The notes beneath the pieces were generated by a model. The model ran no database searches. It was not told where the DNA came from and was given only the letters and a program-made list of their open reading frames with translations. A stretch of 64,000 bases of DNA. It comes from Gammaproteobacteria bacterium. Its GTDB lineage: Bacteria > Pseudomonadota > Gammaproteobacteria > Burkholderiales > Rhodocyclaceae. A program made the position numbers and the translations under genes. The stretch is taken from positions 62,001 to 126,000 of the forward strand of contig JAHJVE010000014.1 in assembly GCA_018828385.1 (NCBI GenBank), written 5' to 3'. Of the stretch, positions 1 through 12,813 are shown one piece after another. Each line of letters begins with the position of its first letter. The first letter of the stretch is position 1.

Positions 1-1
1 A

Positions 2-2242
2 GATCACCTGAGCGTCCACGCTTTCTCCAAGAGCCACGCCGTACTACTCGGCGAACTCGAGCGCCTGGGACGCGACACGCGCAACAACGCCAAGCTCGCC
101 GAGCGCATCCGCCACAAGTTCAAGATCAAGAACACGACCGGCTACAGCCTCAATGCACTGATCGATTACGAAGACCCGATCGACATCCTGAGCCACCTGA
201 TGATCGGTTCGGAAGGCACGCTCGGCTTCATTTCGCGCATCACTTACAACACCGTCGTCGAAGACCCGTTCAAGGCATCGGCACTGGTCTTCTTCCCGGA
301 CATCCGCACCGCCTGCGAGGCCGTCATCCGCCTCAAACCGCAGCCGGTATCCGCCGTCGAGCTGCTCGACCGCCCAGCCCTGCACTCGGTCGAAAACAAG
401 CCCGGCCTGCCGAGCATCATGCGCGACCTCGGCGAGGAAGCCGCCGCGCTGCTCATCGAAGTGCGCGCTGCTACGGTCGACGGGATAAATGAGCGAATTT
501 CGCAAGTTCATGCTGCGATGGCAGGCGTCGCCACAGTCGAGCCAATGGTTTTTTCGACCGATCCGGCCACCTGCGAGATGTACTGGAAAGTCCGCAAGGG
601 CACCTTCCCGGCCGTTGGCGCCATGCGTCGCACCGGCACCACGGTGCTCATCGAGGACGTCGCCTTCCATATCGAAAACCTGGCCGACGCGACGCTCGAC
701 CTGCAAGCCCTGCTCCGCCACCACGGCTACCACGAGGCGATCATTTTCGGCCACGCGCTGGAAGGCAATCTGCACTTCGTGATCACCCAGGATTTCGGCG
801 ACCAGAGCGAAGTCGACCGCTACGCCCGCTTCATGGACGACCTCTGCCACATGGTCGTCGACAAATACGACGGCTCGCTCAAGGCCGAGCACGGCACCGG
901 CCGCAACATGGCGCCCTTCGTCGAGCTCGAATGGGGCAAGGAAGCAGCCGACCTCATGCGCCGGATCAAGGCATTGTTCGACCCGGAAAACCGCCTCAAC
1001 CCCGGCGTCATCCTCAACGACAACCCGCACGCCCACCTCGAAAACCTCAAGCCGATGCCGGCTGCCGAAGACATCGTCGACCGCTGCATCGAATGCGGCT
1101 TCTGCGAACCACTCTGCCCGTCGCACCGGCTGACCCTCTCGCCACGCCAGCGCATCACCAGCGTGCGCGAACTGGCCCGTCGCGCCGCGGCTGGCGAACC
1201 AGCCGGCTCCGTCGGCGAGGACTACGCCTACATGGGCCTCGACACCTGCGCCGGCTGCGGCCTGTGCTCGACGGCCTGCCCGGTCGGCATCGACACCGGT
1301 GACCTGACCCGCCGCCTGCGCGGCCGCAAGCTTGGCGACACCTCGCGCGCCGTCAACGCGTGGACCGGTGAACATTTCGGCACCCTGGCCAATGCCTCGC
1401 GCCTCGGCCTCTCGGTCGGCCACGCCGTGTCCGGTGTGCTCGGCGACAACTTCCTCGGCCGTATCTCGGGCGGCGCCTGGAAGAAGAACATGCCGCACGC
1501 CGGCAAGGCCCCGGTAGCCCGCAGCACCCAGGGCGACCCGGTCGTCTATTTCCCAACCTGCGGCGGCCGCATCTTTGGCCCATCGACCGCCGGCGAAAAA
1601 CAGCTCGGCGACGTCATCCTCGAACTGCTCACCCGCGCCGGCTACGCGCCCATCCTGCCGGAAGGTTTCGATAGCCTGTGCTGCGGCCAGATGCTGGCCA
1701 GCAAGGGTATGGCCGAAGAAGCCGACGGCATGTCGAAGACGCTGGAAGCGGCGCTCATGAAAGCCTCGCTGAACGGCAAATACCCGGTAATCATGGATGC
1801 CAGCACCTGCTCGGCCCGCATGCAGAAGTACCTGGCCGGCCGCCTCAAACTCTACGACTTCCACGAATTCGCCCATGACGCGCTATTGCCGCGCCTGATG
1901 ATCGAAAAACAGCCCGGCCCCATCGCCCTGCACGTCAATTGCAGCGTCCGGAAAGCCGGTGCCGACGCCAAACTGAAGGCGGTGCTCGCCGCCTGCGTCG
2001 AGCAGATCGTCGAACCAGCCGGCGTCACCTGCTGCGGCTTCGCCGGCGACCGCGGCTTCGTCGTGCCGGAACTCAACCGCCACGCCCTGCGCCACATTCA
2101 TAAAGATCTGCCGGCCAACTGCGCCTGCGGCGTCTCCACCAACCGCACCTGCGAAATCGGCCTGACCGCCGAAACCGGCATCAATTACCAGTCGATTGCC
2201 TATTTGCTCGAAAAATGCAGTCGACCGCAGCAAACCTGTTGA
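2..2242 (+). CDS. FAD-binding and Fe-S D-2-hydroxyacid (D-lactate type) dehydrogenase, 5'-truncated
   Basis: The reading frame is open from base 2 and the true start lies upstream of the window. The product matches the long, fused FAD plus iron-sulfur oxidoreductases (Dld-II and YdiJ type, usually about 930-1020 residues), which oxidise D-lactate or D-2-hydroxyglutarate and pass electrons to the respiratory chain. Visible parts: the FAD domain motif IGSEGTLGFISRI (nt 205 on) and the end of the oxidase C-terminal domain (HGTGRNMAPFVE, LNPGVIL). Two ferredoxin-type 4Fe-4S motifs follow, CIECGFCEPLCP (nt 1085) and CAGCGLCSTACP (nt 1247). Two CCG-type cysteine motifs near nt 1679 and 2030 complete the GlpC-like half. 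The exact substrate cannot be told from this fragment. The gene holds a decayed copy of the dispersed 35-bp element at 471-505. Confidence 0.88.
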   Translation, partial: DHLSVHAFSKSHAVLLGELERLGRDTRNNAKLAERIRHKFKIKNTTGYSLNALIDYEDPIDILSHLMIGSEGTLGFISRITYNTVVEDPFKASALVFFPDIRTACEAVIRLKPQPVSAVELLDRPALHSVENKPGLPSIMRDLGEEAAALLIEVRAATVDGINERISQVHAAMAGVATVEPMVFSTDPATCEMYWKVRKGTFPAVGAMRRTGTTVLIEDVAFHIENLADATLDLQALLRHHGYHEAIIFGHALEGNLHFVITQDFGDQSEVDRYARFMDDLCHMVVDKYDGSLKAEHGTGRNMAPFVELEWGKEAADLMRRIKALFDPENRLNPGVILNDNPHAHLENLKPMPAAEDIVDRCIECGFCEPLCPSHRLTLSPRQRITSVRELARRAAAGEPAGSVGEDYAYMGLDTCAGCGLCSTACPVGIDTGDLTRRLRGRKLGDTSRAVNAWTGEHFGTLANASRLGLSVGHAVSGVLGDNFLGRISGGAWKKNMPHAGKAPVARSTQGDPVVYFPTCGGRIFGPSTAGEKQLGDVILELLTRAGYAPILPEGFDSLCCGQMLASKGMAEEADGMSKTLEAALMKASLNGKYPVIMDASTCSARMQKYLAGRLKLYDFHEFAHDALLPRLMIEKQPGPIALHVNCSVRKAGADAKLKAVLAACVEQIVEPAGVTCCGFAGDRGFVVPELNRHALRHIHKDLPANCACGVSTNRTCEIGLTAETGINYQSIAYLLEKCSRPQQTC
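471..505 (+). repeat. Decayed copy of the dispersed 35-bp element (core CTACGGTCGACGGG)
   Basis: The core differs from the consensus CTACGGTCAACCGG at two positions and is followed by two A/T tracts at the expected spacing (GATAAAT, then GAATTT). It lies in frame inside the dehydrogenase gene. About two thirds of positions match, so chance similarity is possible. Confidence 0.4.
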
Positions 2243-2316
2243 GGATTTCCCTAACAGCGCAAACCCTGACGAATTGCTAAGTTACGCCCGATCAAACAAA
2301 TTCAAGGAGAACCCCC

Positions 2317-2763
2317 ATGTACAAGAAGATCCTCGTCGCCATCGACGACAGCACCACCTCCCAAGGCGCGCTTGCCGAGGCACTGCACATCGCCCGGACA
2401 AGCAAGGCCAAGCTTTACATCACCCACGTCGCCGACGAAACCGTCCTCAACCTGCACGGCCACGCCATGACCAGTGCGGTAAACCTGGACGGCGCCGTGG
2501 CCAACCTGGTCCAGGCCGGACGCGCCCTGCTCGACAAGGCGATGGAATCGGCCACCGACATCGATGCCGAAGCCCTGCTGCTGGAAGCCAGCAACCGGCG
2601 CATTTCCGAAGTCATTTCGGAGAAGGCCAAGGAATTGGGCGTCGACCTCATCGTCATCGGCCGTCACGGCCAGCGCGGCCTGGCCACGCTGATTCTCGGC
2701 TCGGTGGCCGAACAACTGGCCAAAATCGCCGACGCCTCCGTGCTTCTGGTCAGAAAGCACTAG
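2317..2763 (+). CDS. Universal stress protein, UspA family
   Basis: A 148-residue single-domain Usp protein. The N-terminus YKKILVAIDDSTTSQGALAEA has the usual first strand and Asp of the family. The C-terminal end carries the ATP-binding pattern G-2X-G-9X-G-S as GRHGQRGLATLILGS, so this is likely an ATP-binding (MJ0577-like) Usp. A good ribosome site (AAGGAGA) lies about 10 bases before ATG 2317. It stands alone between the dehydrogenase and ppc on the same strand. Usp proteins act in the cytoplasm in stress adaptation; the specific role here is unknown. Confidence 0.9.
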   Translation: MYKKILVAIDDSTTSQGALAEALHIARTSKAKLYITHVADETVLNLHGHAMTSAVNLDGAVANLVQAGRALLDKAMESATDIDAEALLLEASNRRISEVISEKAKELGVDLIVIGRHGQRGLATLILGSVAEQLAKIADASVLLVRKH

Positions 2764-2836
2764 CCAGCCGAGGGCGCAGAGGCCAAAATATCGAGAAAAA
2801 CAAACAATACCGATAACACCAAACAGGAAACAGCAC

Positions 2837-6427
<3,591 letters not shown>

Positions 6428-6449
6428 CTGCCCGAACGAACTGACCAAC

Positions 6450-6489
6450 GACAAACGGCGCGTGATTTCATGCGCCGTTTGTCTTTTTT
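6450..6489 (+). terminator. Rho-independent terminator of ppc-ppsR
   Basis: A perfect 12-bp stem (GACAAACGGCGC with GCGCCGTTTGTC), a 10-base loop and a run of six T. It lies 22 bases after the ppsR stop. The next gene cannot start at the ATG inside this hairpin (6470). Confidence 0.92.
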
Positions 6490-6501
6490 CAATTTCGGCC
6501 A
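6485..6501 (-). repeat. Possible remnant of the A/T-tract half of the dispersed element
   Basis: TTTTCAATTTCGGCCAG resembles the tract half of the dispersed element (TTTCAATTTTGGCCA) but has no CGGTCAACC core beside it. It directly abuts the terminator T-run, so the match may be partly accidental. Confidence 0.25.
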
Positions 6502-6580
6502 GCCGACGCATAGAGCAATCCGGGTCAAGATTTTGCTCCCCGTCTCAAGCATAGTGCGCCTTATGGACAGAGGAAAGAAA

Positions 6581-7447
6581 ATGCGTGACACCTTGGAAAG
6601 AAGGTACGCGGAGCGCTTCAACAAGGTACTCGATTACATTGAGATGCACCTCGACGAAGCGCTAACCGCGGAGCAACTGAGCCAGATCGCGAATTTTTCC
6701 AAGTTCCATTTTCATCGGCAATTCGCCGAATACATCGGCACCAGCGTTGGTCGATACATTCTCTTGTTGCGGTTAAGGCGCGCCAGCTACCAGCTCGCCT
6801 TCGACCGGAGCAAGAAGATTATCGACATTGCGCTGGAGGCCGGCTTTGAAAACCCGGAATCGTTTACGCGTGCCTTCAAAAACACCTTCGGCCGGTCGCC
6901 ATCCACATTCAGGCGACAACCAGACTGGGAATCCTGGCATGAACGCTACCGCTTCCGCACCCCGGAAAGGACATCAAACGTGCAAGTCGATATTGTCGAA
7001 TTCTCCACCACCCGCATCGCCGTCATGGAACATCGCGGCCCAACCGAAAAGGTCAATGATTCAGTCGCTCAGTTCATTGCCTGGCGGATAGAAACCGGGT
7101 TGTCACCGAAACAAAACAGCCGGACCTTCGGCATCGCCTACGACAATCCCGATACTACAGAGCCGACACAATTCCGCTTCGATATCGGAGGGGAAGTCAT
7201 GGCTGATGTGCCGGCCAATCAGCAGGGCGTGGTCACAAAAAGCATTCCCGGCGGGCGCTGTGCGCGAGTCCGGCACTGCGGCTCGCATAACCGGCTTGGC
7301 GAAAGCATCTATCCGCTTTACCGCAACTGGCTACCGGAATCAGGGGAGGAACTGCGCGATTACCCGCTCTATTTCCATTACCTGAACCTGATACCAGAAA
7401 CCCCGGAAAACGAATTGGTCACGGATATCTACTTGCCATTGAAATAG
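6581..7447 (+). CDS. AraC-family regulator with C-terminal GyrI-like effector domain
   Basis: 288 residues from ATG 6581. This start is preceded by AGAGGAAAG at good spacing; the upstream in-frame ATG 6470 sits inside the ppsR terminator hairpin and was rejected. The N-terminal part (about 10-110) has two AraC helix-turn-helices, with the typical LSQIANFSKFHFHRQF and IDIALEAGFENPESFTRAF. The C-terminal part (from about residue 125) is a GyrI/SbmC-like ligand-binding domain, beginning VDIVEFSTTRIAVMEHRGP. The layout is that of Rob/BmrR-like regulators that sense small hydrophobic ligands. Target genes and ligand are unknown; no efflux gene is adjacent. A hairpin terminator follows. Confidence 0.88.
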   Translation: MRDTLERRYAERFNKVLDYIEMHLDEALTAEQLSQIANFSKFHFHRQFAEYIGTSVGRYILLLRLRRASYQLAFDRSKKIIDIALEAGFENPESFTRAFKNTFGRSPSTFRRQPDWESWHERYRFRTPERTSNVQVDIVEFSTTRIAVMEHRGPTEKVNDSVAQFIAWRIETGLSPKQNSRTFGIAYDNPDTTEPTQFRFDIGGEVMADVPANQQGVVTKSIPGGRCARVRHCGSHNRLGESIYPLYRNWLPESGEELRDYPLYFHYLNLIPETPENELVTDIYLPLK

Positions 7448-7473
7448 TCGAATCAAGCCTGCCATTAGACGTC

Positions 7474-7509
7474 GCGGATCTTGACGAAAGATCCGCTGAA
7501 TTCTTTTGG
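7474..7509 (+). terminator. Probable terminator after the AraC-type gene
   Basis: A 9-bp stem (GCGGATCTT with AAGATCCGC), a 5-base loop, then TGAATTCTTTT. It lies between converging genes. The T-run is short and interrupted, so termination is likely but perhaps not strong. Confidence 0.6.
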
Positions 7510-7535
7510 CAGGCGCTAACGGCCCGTGCTATTGC

Positions 7536-8318
7536 TTATAGCGAAACCACACCAGACCGTCGCCGTACCATCTCGAACAAGCAAACAGCAGCCGCAGCGG
7601 CAACGTTGAGTGATTCGACTGCACCGGGCATCGGTATCTTGATCCGCAGGCTGGCGGCTTCGATCAGTTCGGGCCGAACCCCCTGCCCTTCCGCACCGAA
7701 AACCCAGGCGACAATGCCATCGAGCTTGGCCTCATACAGCGAGGTAGCGCCGTCCAGGCAAGTGACAGCGGTCGTGCCATCGTAGTCAGCCATGAATCTG
7801 GCCAGTTCGACATCCTCGTGGATGGATAGCGCAAAGTGCGCGCCCTGCCCGGCGCGCAAAACCTTGGGTGACCAGGCCGAGGCACAGCCCGGTGAAAGCA
7901 GCGCCTGTTCGATACCAGCGGCGGCGGCCGTGCGCAGCAGAGTGCCGACGTTACCGGGGTCTTGCACGCCATCTATCAAAATTGCGTCCTTTTTCCGGTT
8001 GACCGTAGCATTCGCCTTTGGGGCGCTCACCAACGCCAGCAAGCCGCTCGGCGTATCGACCAGGCCGAGATCACGCATCAGGCTATCTGCCAGAACGATA
8101 ATTTCCCGACCGTCGACAAACCGGCCAATTTCGCCACCAGCCTGCGCCGACTCGGCAACGATCAGCGTTTCCACTGGACCGAACGCCGCTTCGTAAGCCT
8201 CAACCAGATGCACGCCATCGAGCAGCGTCTGCCCGGTTTTCCGACGCTCGCGCCCGGATTCGGCCAGTCGCTTGAGCGACTTGAAAAATGGGTTGTCGCG
8301 AGACTGGATGAGCTTCAT
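7536..8318 (-). CDS. TrmH/SpoU-family RNA 2'-O-methyltransferase
   Basis: 260 residues. The start ATG 8318 overlaps the rnhB stop as ATGA, so translation is coupled. The N-terminal substrate-binding domain ([13 protein letters not shown] ... [11 protein letters not shown]) is followed by the SPOUT knot motifs: [20 protein letters not shown] (motif 1), VFGAEGQGV (motif 2) and [19 protein letters not shown] (motif 3, SAM-binding trefoil knot). The family methylates ribose in rRNA or tRNA; whether this is a 23S enzyme cannot be decided here. It is the last gene of the long lipid A operon. A well-kept copy of the dispersed element lies inside (7974-8008) and encodes the linker before motif 1. Confidence 0.88.
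   Translation of the reverse strand: MKLIQSRDNPFFKSLKRLAESGRERRKTGQTLLDGVHLVEAYEAAFGPVETLIVAESAQAGGEIGRFVDGREIIVLADSLMRDLGLVDTPSGLLALVSAPKANATVNRKKDAILIDGVQDPGNVGTLLRTAAAAGIEQALLSPGCASAWSPKVLRAGQGAHFALSIHEDVELARFMADYDGTTAVTCLDGATSLYEAKLDGIVAWVFGAEGQGVRPELIEAASLRIKIPMPGAVESLNVAAAAAVCLFEMVRRRSGVVSL
7974..8008 (-). repeat. Good copy of the dispersed 35-bp element inside the RNA methyltransferase gene
   Basis: Minus-strand core CTACGGTCAACCGG is a perfect match to the consensus, followed by AAAAAGGACGCAATTTTGATA. It encodes [13 protein letters not shown] without disturbing the frame. Confidence 0.85.
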
Positions 8319-8905
8319 AGCAAGGAAAGCTGCTTGGCCACCGGGCCGAAACTCCGGCGATGGACCGGCGACGCGCCATGTTCTTCGAGCGCCTGAAAAT
8401 GCGCTGCCGTCGGGTAGCCCATGTGGCGGTCGAAACCGTACATCGGGTATTGCGCATGCAGGGCCAGCATCTCGGCATCGCGCACCGTCTTGGCGAGAAT
8501 CGAGGCGGCGGCAATCGAGGCGATCTTGCCATCGCCCTTGATCACGGCTTCGCACGGAATGTCGAGCTTCGGGCAACGATTGCCGTCAACCATGGCCCCC
8601 GTCGGTCGCACGGCCAGCCCGGCGACGGCCCGCTGCATGGCAAGCATGGTGGCCTGCAGGATGTTGAGCTGGTCGATCTCTTCGACCGAGGCCGAGGCTA
8701 CCGCCCAGGCCAGGGCGCGTTCGCGGATCAGCACGGCCAGCGCATCGCGCTTCTTTTCGCTGAGCTTTTTCGAATCGTTGAGACCAGGAATCGGCTGCCG
8801 CGGATCGAGGATGACGGCCGCGGCAACGACCGTACCGGCCAGCGGCCCGCGCCCGGCCTCGTCGATGCCGCAAACGAGGCCTTCGGGGACGATCAGTTCA
8901 GGCAT
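8315..8905 (-). CDS. rnhB: Ribonuclease HII
   Basis: 196 residues, usual length. RNase HII cuts the RNA strand of RNA-DNA hybrids and removes misincorporated ribonucleotides. The catalytic DEAGRG motif is at Asp15-Glu16, and MVDGN carries a further acidic residue. The C-terminal HRRSFGPV motif is present. It overlaps lpxB by 13 bases at its start and the downstream methyltransferase by 4 bases (ATGA). The order lpxB-rnhB is common in proteobacteria. Confidence 0.95.
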   Translation of the reverse strand: MPELIVPEGLVCGIDEAGRGPLAGTVVAAAVILDPRQPIPGLNDSKKLSEKKRDALAVLIRERALAWAVASASVEEIDQLNILQATMLAMQRAVAGLAVRPTGAMVDGNRCPKLDIPCEAVIKGDGKIASIAAASILAKTVRDAEMLALHAQYPMYGFDRHMGYPTAAHFQALEEHGASPVHRRSFGPVAKQLSLL

Positions 8906-10038
8906 TCAATGACCGCGTTGGCAGCCTTTTCGGCCGTGTTCTGACGCAACAGCAGATGCAGTTCGGTGAAAGCCGCCTCAACCGCCGCGGCGTTTTCCTT
9001 GTCTTCGTACAACTTGATCAGGGCTTCGGCCAGGTTCTCCGGCGTCGCTTCATCCTGCAGGATTTCCGGGACCACATAGCGCCCGGCCAGCACATTGGGC
9101 AGCCCGACGTAGGGCAGATACGCCATGCGCTTCATGAGCCAGTAGGAAAACTTGGCTATCTTGTAGGTAATGACCATCGGCCGCTTGATCAGCGCCGCTT
9201 CGAGGGTCGCCGTGCCGCTGGCAACCAGCGATACATCGGCGGCGCCCAAGGCATCCTGGGCATGACCGAAGAGGATGCGGAAAGGCACCTGACCGGCCTG
9301 CTGGCGATAAATCGCCTCTTCAAACTGAAGACGCGTTTCGCGAGTCGCCAGCGGCACGACGAAGAGCGCATTGGGCAGGCGCTCGCCGATCAGCTTGGCG
9401 GTCTGCACGAAGGTATCGGCCATCATGGCCAGTTCGCCCCGGCGGCTGCCGGGCAGCATGCCGAAAATCGGGTAATCGCGTGGCAATTCGAGCTTTTCCC
9501 GAACGGCCTGCTTGCTGGTCTGCAGCGGAATGATGTCGGCCAATGGATGTCCGACATAGGTCACCGGGATGTGCTCTTTTTCATAAAGCGGCGGCTCCAT
9601 CGGGAACAGCGCCAAAACGCGGTCAACCGCGCGGGCGATTTTCTTGATGCGCCCGCCTCGCCAGGCCCAGATCGACGGGCTGACGTAATGGATGGTCTTG
9701 ACGCCTGCCGACTTGAGGCTGGTTTCCAGGCCCAGATTGAAATCAGGCGCATCGACACCAATGAAGATATCGGGCTGGATATCAAGCAGGCGCTTCTTCA
9801 GCTGGCGGCGAATGCCGGAAATTTCCCGATAGTTCTTGAGGGCATCGACATAGCCCATGACCGACAACTTTTCCATCGGCCACCAGGCATCGAACCCCCG
9901 CGACTCCATGCGCGGTCCGCCGATACCGAAAAACACGGCATCCGGCAAACGCTCTTTCAAGGCGGCAATCAAATGGCTGGCCAGGAGATCCCCGGAAGGC
10001 TCCCCTGCCACCATGGCTATCCTTACGGCGCGGCCCAT
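8893..10038 (-). CDS. lpxB: Lipid-A-disaccharide synthase
   Basis: 381 residues from ATG 10038, two bases after the lpxA stop. It condenses UDP-2,3-diacylglucosamine with lipid X at the inner face of the cytoplasmic membrane. Family signs: [16 protein letters not shown] at the N-terminus, [28 protein letters not shown] and [10 protein letters not shown]. An open frame extends upstream to 10215, but that part overlaps lpxA and has no similarity to LpxB. Next steps of lipid A assembly (LpxK, KdtA) are not in the window. Confidence 0.96.
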   Translation of the reverse strand: MGRAVRIAMVAGEPSGDLLASHLIAALKERLPDAVFFGIGGPRMESRGFDAWWPMEKLSVMGYVDALKNYREISGIRRQLKKRLLDIQPDIFIGVDAPDFNLGLETSLKSAGVKTIHYVSPSIWAWRGGRIKKIARAVDRVLALFPMEPPLYEKEHIPVTYVGHPLADIIPLQTSKQAVREKLELPRDYPIFGMLPGSRRGELAMMADTFVQTAKLIGERLPNALFVVPLATRETRLQFEEAIYRQQAGQVPFRILFGHAQDALGAADVSLVASGTATLEAALIKRPMVITYKIAKFSYWLMKRMAYLPYVGLPNVLAGRYVVPEILQDEATPENLAEALIKLYEDKENAAAVEAAFTELHLLLRQNTAEKAANAVIECLN

Positions 10039-10039
10039 G

Positions 10040-10810
10040 TCAGCGAATGATGCCGCGCTTGGAAACCTCGAGGAAATCGACAAAAAGCTGAACATCCGGC
10101 TGAGTTTTGGCATCCTCAGCAAGCTTGCTCTTGGCTTCTTCAAGCAACAAACCGGACTTGTAAAGAGTACGGTAGGCGCGCTTGAGCGAGGTGATCGATT
10201 CGGCGGTAAAGCCACGGCGCTTCAGGCCTTCGACATTGATGCCGTACGGCGTCGCCGTGTTGCCGGCGGCCATCAGGTAAGGCGGCACATCCTGCAGGAT
10301 CACCGTACTGACCGCGGTCATGACATGAGCGCCGATCTTGCAGAACTGGTGAACGCCGGTAAAACCCCCCAGAATCGCCCAGTCCCCAACCACGACATGA
10401 CCTGCCAGCGAGGCATTGTTGGCGAAAGTGACCTTGTTGCCGACCTGGCAGTCGTGCGCAATGTGCACATAAGCCATGATCCAGTTGTCATCGCCAATCC
10501 TCGTCGCCCCGGCATCCTGAACCGTGCCCAGATTGAAGGTGCAAAATTCGCGGATGACGTTGCGATCACCGATTTCCAGACGGGTCGGCTCGCCCGCGTA
10601 CTTCTTGTCCTGCGGCACCTCGCCAAGCGAGCAGAACTGGAAAATCCGGTTGTCACGACCGATGCGGGTATGGCCATGAATCACGGTATGCGGACCGACG
10701 ACGGTGTTGTCGCCGATCTCGACATGCGGACCGATGATCGAATAGGGACCGATCTCGACATTGGCCCCGATCCTGGCGCCCGGATCAACAATTGCAGTCG
10801 AATGAATCAT
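10040..10810 (-). CDS. lpxA: UDP-N-acetylglucosamine O-acyltransferase
   Basis: 256 residues. It catalyses the first step of lipid A synthesis, 3-O-acylation of UDP-GlcNAc from acyl-ACP. The N-terminal two thirds are hexapeptide repeats of a left-handed beta helix ([20 protein letters not shown]). The catalytic-His block HIAHDCQVG is present. The C-terminal helical domain runs from about residue 190. It sits one base from fabZ and one base from lpxB, so it is part of the lpxD-fabZ-lpxA-lpxB block. Confidence 0.97.
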   Translation of the reverse strand: MIHSTAIVDPGARIGANVEIGPYSIIGPHVEIGDNTVVGPHTVIHGHTRIGRDNRIFQFCSLGEVPQDKKYAGEPTRLEIGDRNVIREFCTFNLGTVQDAGATRIGDDNWIMAYVHIAHDCQVGNKVTFANNASLAGHVVVGDWAILGGFTGVHQFCKIGAHVMTAVSTVILQDVPPYLMAAGNTATPYGINVEGLKRRGFTAESITSLKRAYRTLYKSGLLLEEAKSKLAEDAKTQPDVQLFVDFLEVSKRGIIR

Positions 10811-10811
10811 G

Positions 10812-11246
10812 CTACAGCTTCCGCTGGGCGCACATCAGACGCGCCTCGGCCACCAATTGGCCATCGACCCGTGCCTCGGCCTTGAATTTCCAGACGCCGC
10901 GCATCTGGCGTTCAATTTCTGCGTGCAGGTGCAACTGGTCACCCGGTAAAACAGGCTTCTTGAAACGCGCATCATCGATGCCAGCAAAATAGAAAACCGT
11001 ATCGGCCGACGGCTTTTCATCCATCGACTTGAACGACAGAATACCGGCCGCCTGGGCCAGCGCTTCCATGATCAACACCCCCGGCATGACCGGATGATGC
11101 GGAAAATGTCCCATGAAAAACGGCTCGTTGATCGTCACGTTCTTGTAAGCGTGAATGGATTTGCCCAACTCGATTTCCACGACACGATCAACCAGCAGAA
11201 ACGGGTATCGGTGCGGCAGGTGCTCCATGATTGCTTGAATATCCAT
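10812..11246 (-). CDS. fabZ: (3R)-hydroxyacyl-ACP dehydratase
   Basis: 144 residues, a hot-dog-fold dehydratase of fatty acid elongation. [15 protein letters not shown] is the family N-terminal motif. The active His lies in [14 protein letters not shown] and the active Glu in [11 protein letters not shown]. It sits between lpxD and lpxA, the usual place. Both pathways draw on the same 3-hydroxyacyl-ACP pool, which explains the clustering. Confidence 0.97.
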   Translation of the reverse strand: MDIQAIMEHLPHRYPFLLVDRVVEIELGKSIHAYKNVTINEPFFMGHFPHHPVMPGVLIMEALAQAAGILSFKSMDEKPSADTVFYFAGIDDARFKKPVLPGDQLHLHAEIERQMRGVWKFKAEARVDGQLVAEARLMCAQRKL

Positions 11247-11267
11247 TGAATCGACCCCTTGTACGTT

Positions 11268-12293
11268 TTATTTAAGTTTTTTTTCAAGCTCGGCAACACG
11301 CTCTGCCAGTCTGGCCAGCCGGCGAATATGCGACGCATTGCGCAACCAGTCTTCATGCGTATCGAGTGGCTGCACGCTGGTATAGACACCAGGCTTCATG
11401 ATGCTCTTCATGACAGTCGACCCACCGGAAATCGTCGTACCGCCGACGATATTCAAATGCCCCGAAATCATGCCGGCACCACCGACGATGCAGTGTTCAC
11501 CGAATACGGTACTACCCGCAACGCCCGTACATCCAGCCAGTACGCTGTTTTCTCCGATCCGGCAGTTGTGTCCAACGTGAACCAGATTGTCGATCTTGCA
11601 ACCATCGCCGATCACGGTATCTTCGAGAGCACCACGGTCGACTGTCGTATTGGCACCAATTTCAACATCGTTGCCTATCGTCACCCCGCCAATCTGCGGA
11701 ATTTTTACCCAGGTTTGCCCATCCGGGGCAAAACCGAATCCGTCAGCACCGATCACGGCACCGGAATGCAGTATGCACCGACGGCCGATACTGCATTCAT
11801 GGTAAACAGTGACATTGGGGTAAATGATGGAAGCATCGCCGATATTCACACCGTCGCCGATCACACAACCGGCATGGACAACGACGTTTTCGCCCAATAC
11901 AACCCCGCGGCCAATGACCACATTCGGGCCAATGGCTACGCTGTCCGGCACGGCGGACTCGAGCACTGCGCTCGAATGAACACCACTGATACCGACCGCC
12001 TGCGGATTGAGTAACGCAGCAACCCGGGCATAGTAGGCGTAGGGATTGCCAGTGATGATACGGGGGCCGGAAAACTCCTCGGCGGCATCCGGACGCAAAA
12101 TGACCGCCGATGCATTGCAGGTCGCCAATTGGCTCCTGAATTTCGGATTGGCCAGAAAAGTTATCTCGCCCTCGCCGGCAGAAACGAGCGGCGCTACGCG
12201 CAAAATGCGGGTTTGCGGGTCTCCAAGCACATCGCCGCCCAATTGGGCGGCGATGTCGGCAAGAGTATAGGAAGTCTCACCCCTACCAACCAT
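11268..12293 (-). CDS. lpxD: UDP-3-O-acylglucosamine N-acyltransferase
   Basis: 341 residues, the third lipid A enzyme. The N-terminal uridine-binding domain (residues 1-100) is followed by about ten hexapeptide turns. The catalytic-His region is HVGHNCRIGENSVLAG. A C-terminal helical extension ends RLAERVAELEKKLK. It starts one base before the skp stop region (12295) and is followed by fabZ after 21 bases. Confidence 0.96.
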   Translation of the reverse strand: MVGRGETSYTLADIAAQLGGDVLGDPQTRILRVAPLVSAGEGEITFLANPKFRSQLATCNASAVILRPDAAEEFSGPRIITGNPYAYYARVAALLNPQAVGISGVHSSAVLESAVPDSVAIGPNVVIGRGVVLGENVVVHAGCVIGDGVNIGDASIIYPNVTVYHECSIGRRCILHSGAVIGADGFGFAPDGQTWVKIPQIGGVTIGNDVEIGANTTVDRGALEDTVIGDGCKIDNLVHVGHNCRIGENSVLAGCTGVAGSTVFGEHCIVGGAGMISGHLNIVGGTTISGGSTVMKSIMKPGVYTSVQPLDTHEDWLRNASHIRRLARLAERVAELEKKLK

Positions 12294-12294
12294 A

Positions 12295-12798
12295 TTACTT
12301 GCCTTCCGACAGGGCCTTGATCACACGGTCCGTCACATCCAGACGGGGACTCACCCAGACGACATCCTGCAGAATCAGGTCGTACTTTTCGCTCTCGGCA
12401 ATCTGCTTGATCGCCTTGTTGGCTTTCTCGATGACGGCAGCGTTTTCCTCGTTCTGGCGCAGATTCAGGTCCTCGCGGAACTCACGCTGACGACGCTGGA
12501 ATTCGCGGGAAATCTCACCGAATTCTTTCTCCTTCGTCCGGCGTTCACTTTCCGCCATGGTCACCGAATTCTTTTCCAGATTTTCCTGCAGCCCCTGCAA
12601 CTGCTTGGCCATCCGCTGCAAATCCTGATCGCGCTTGGCAAACTCGCCTTCCAGTTTCTTTGCTGCCTTCTGGGCAGCGGGCGCATCGCGGAAAATACGC
12701 TGCGTATTGACGTAACCAACCTTCAATTCGGCAGCTACTGCACCGGTGACGAACAATGCAGAAATTAAGGATGCGAGAACTACGGACTTGATTTTCAA
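12295..12798 (-). CDS. skp: Periplasmic chaperone Skp/OmpH
   Basis: 167 residues with a TTG start at 12798, placed by an AGGAG site 8 bases upstream and by the signal peptide that follows directly (hydrophobic core SVVLASLISALFVTGAVAA, cleavage before ELKVGYVN). The mature part is the OmpH/Skp domain, with VNTQRIFRDAPAAQKAAKKL and a long charged coiled-coil arm. Skp holds unfolded outer membrane proteins in the periplasm for delivery to BamA, its upstream neighbour. Confidence 0.94.
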   Translation of the reverse strand: MKIKSVVLASLISALFVTGAVAAELKVGYVNTQRIFRDAPAAQKAAKKLEGEFAKRDQDLQRMAKQLQGLQENLEKNSVTMAESERRTKEKEFGEISREFQRRQREFREDLNLRQNEENAAVIEKANKAIKQIAESEKYDLILQDVVWVSPRLDVTDRVIKALSEGK

Positions 12799-12813
12799 CT
12801 TGACACTCCTGAA

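Noticed and set aside
44..1876. Long open frame on the minus strand opposite the dehydrogenase
   Set aside because: GC-rich codon use leaves the antisense of real genes open. No family motif, no ribosome site, and it lies fully under a well-supported gene. The same holds for long antisense frames at 4931-5959, 33014-35308, 45613-47433 and 49441-51546.
6470..6580. Longer N-terminus for the AraC-type regulator starting at ATG 6470
   Set aside because: The ATG is inside the terminator hairpin of ppsR and the extra 37 residues have no similarity to the family.
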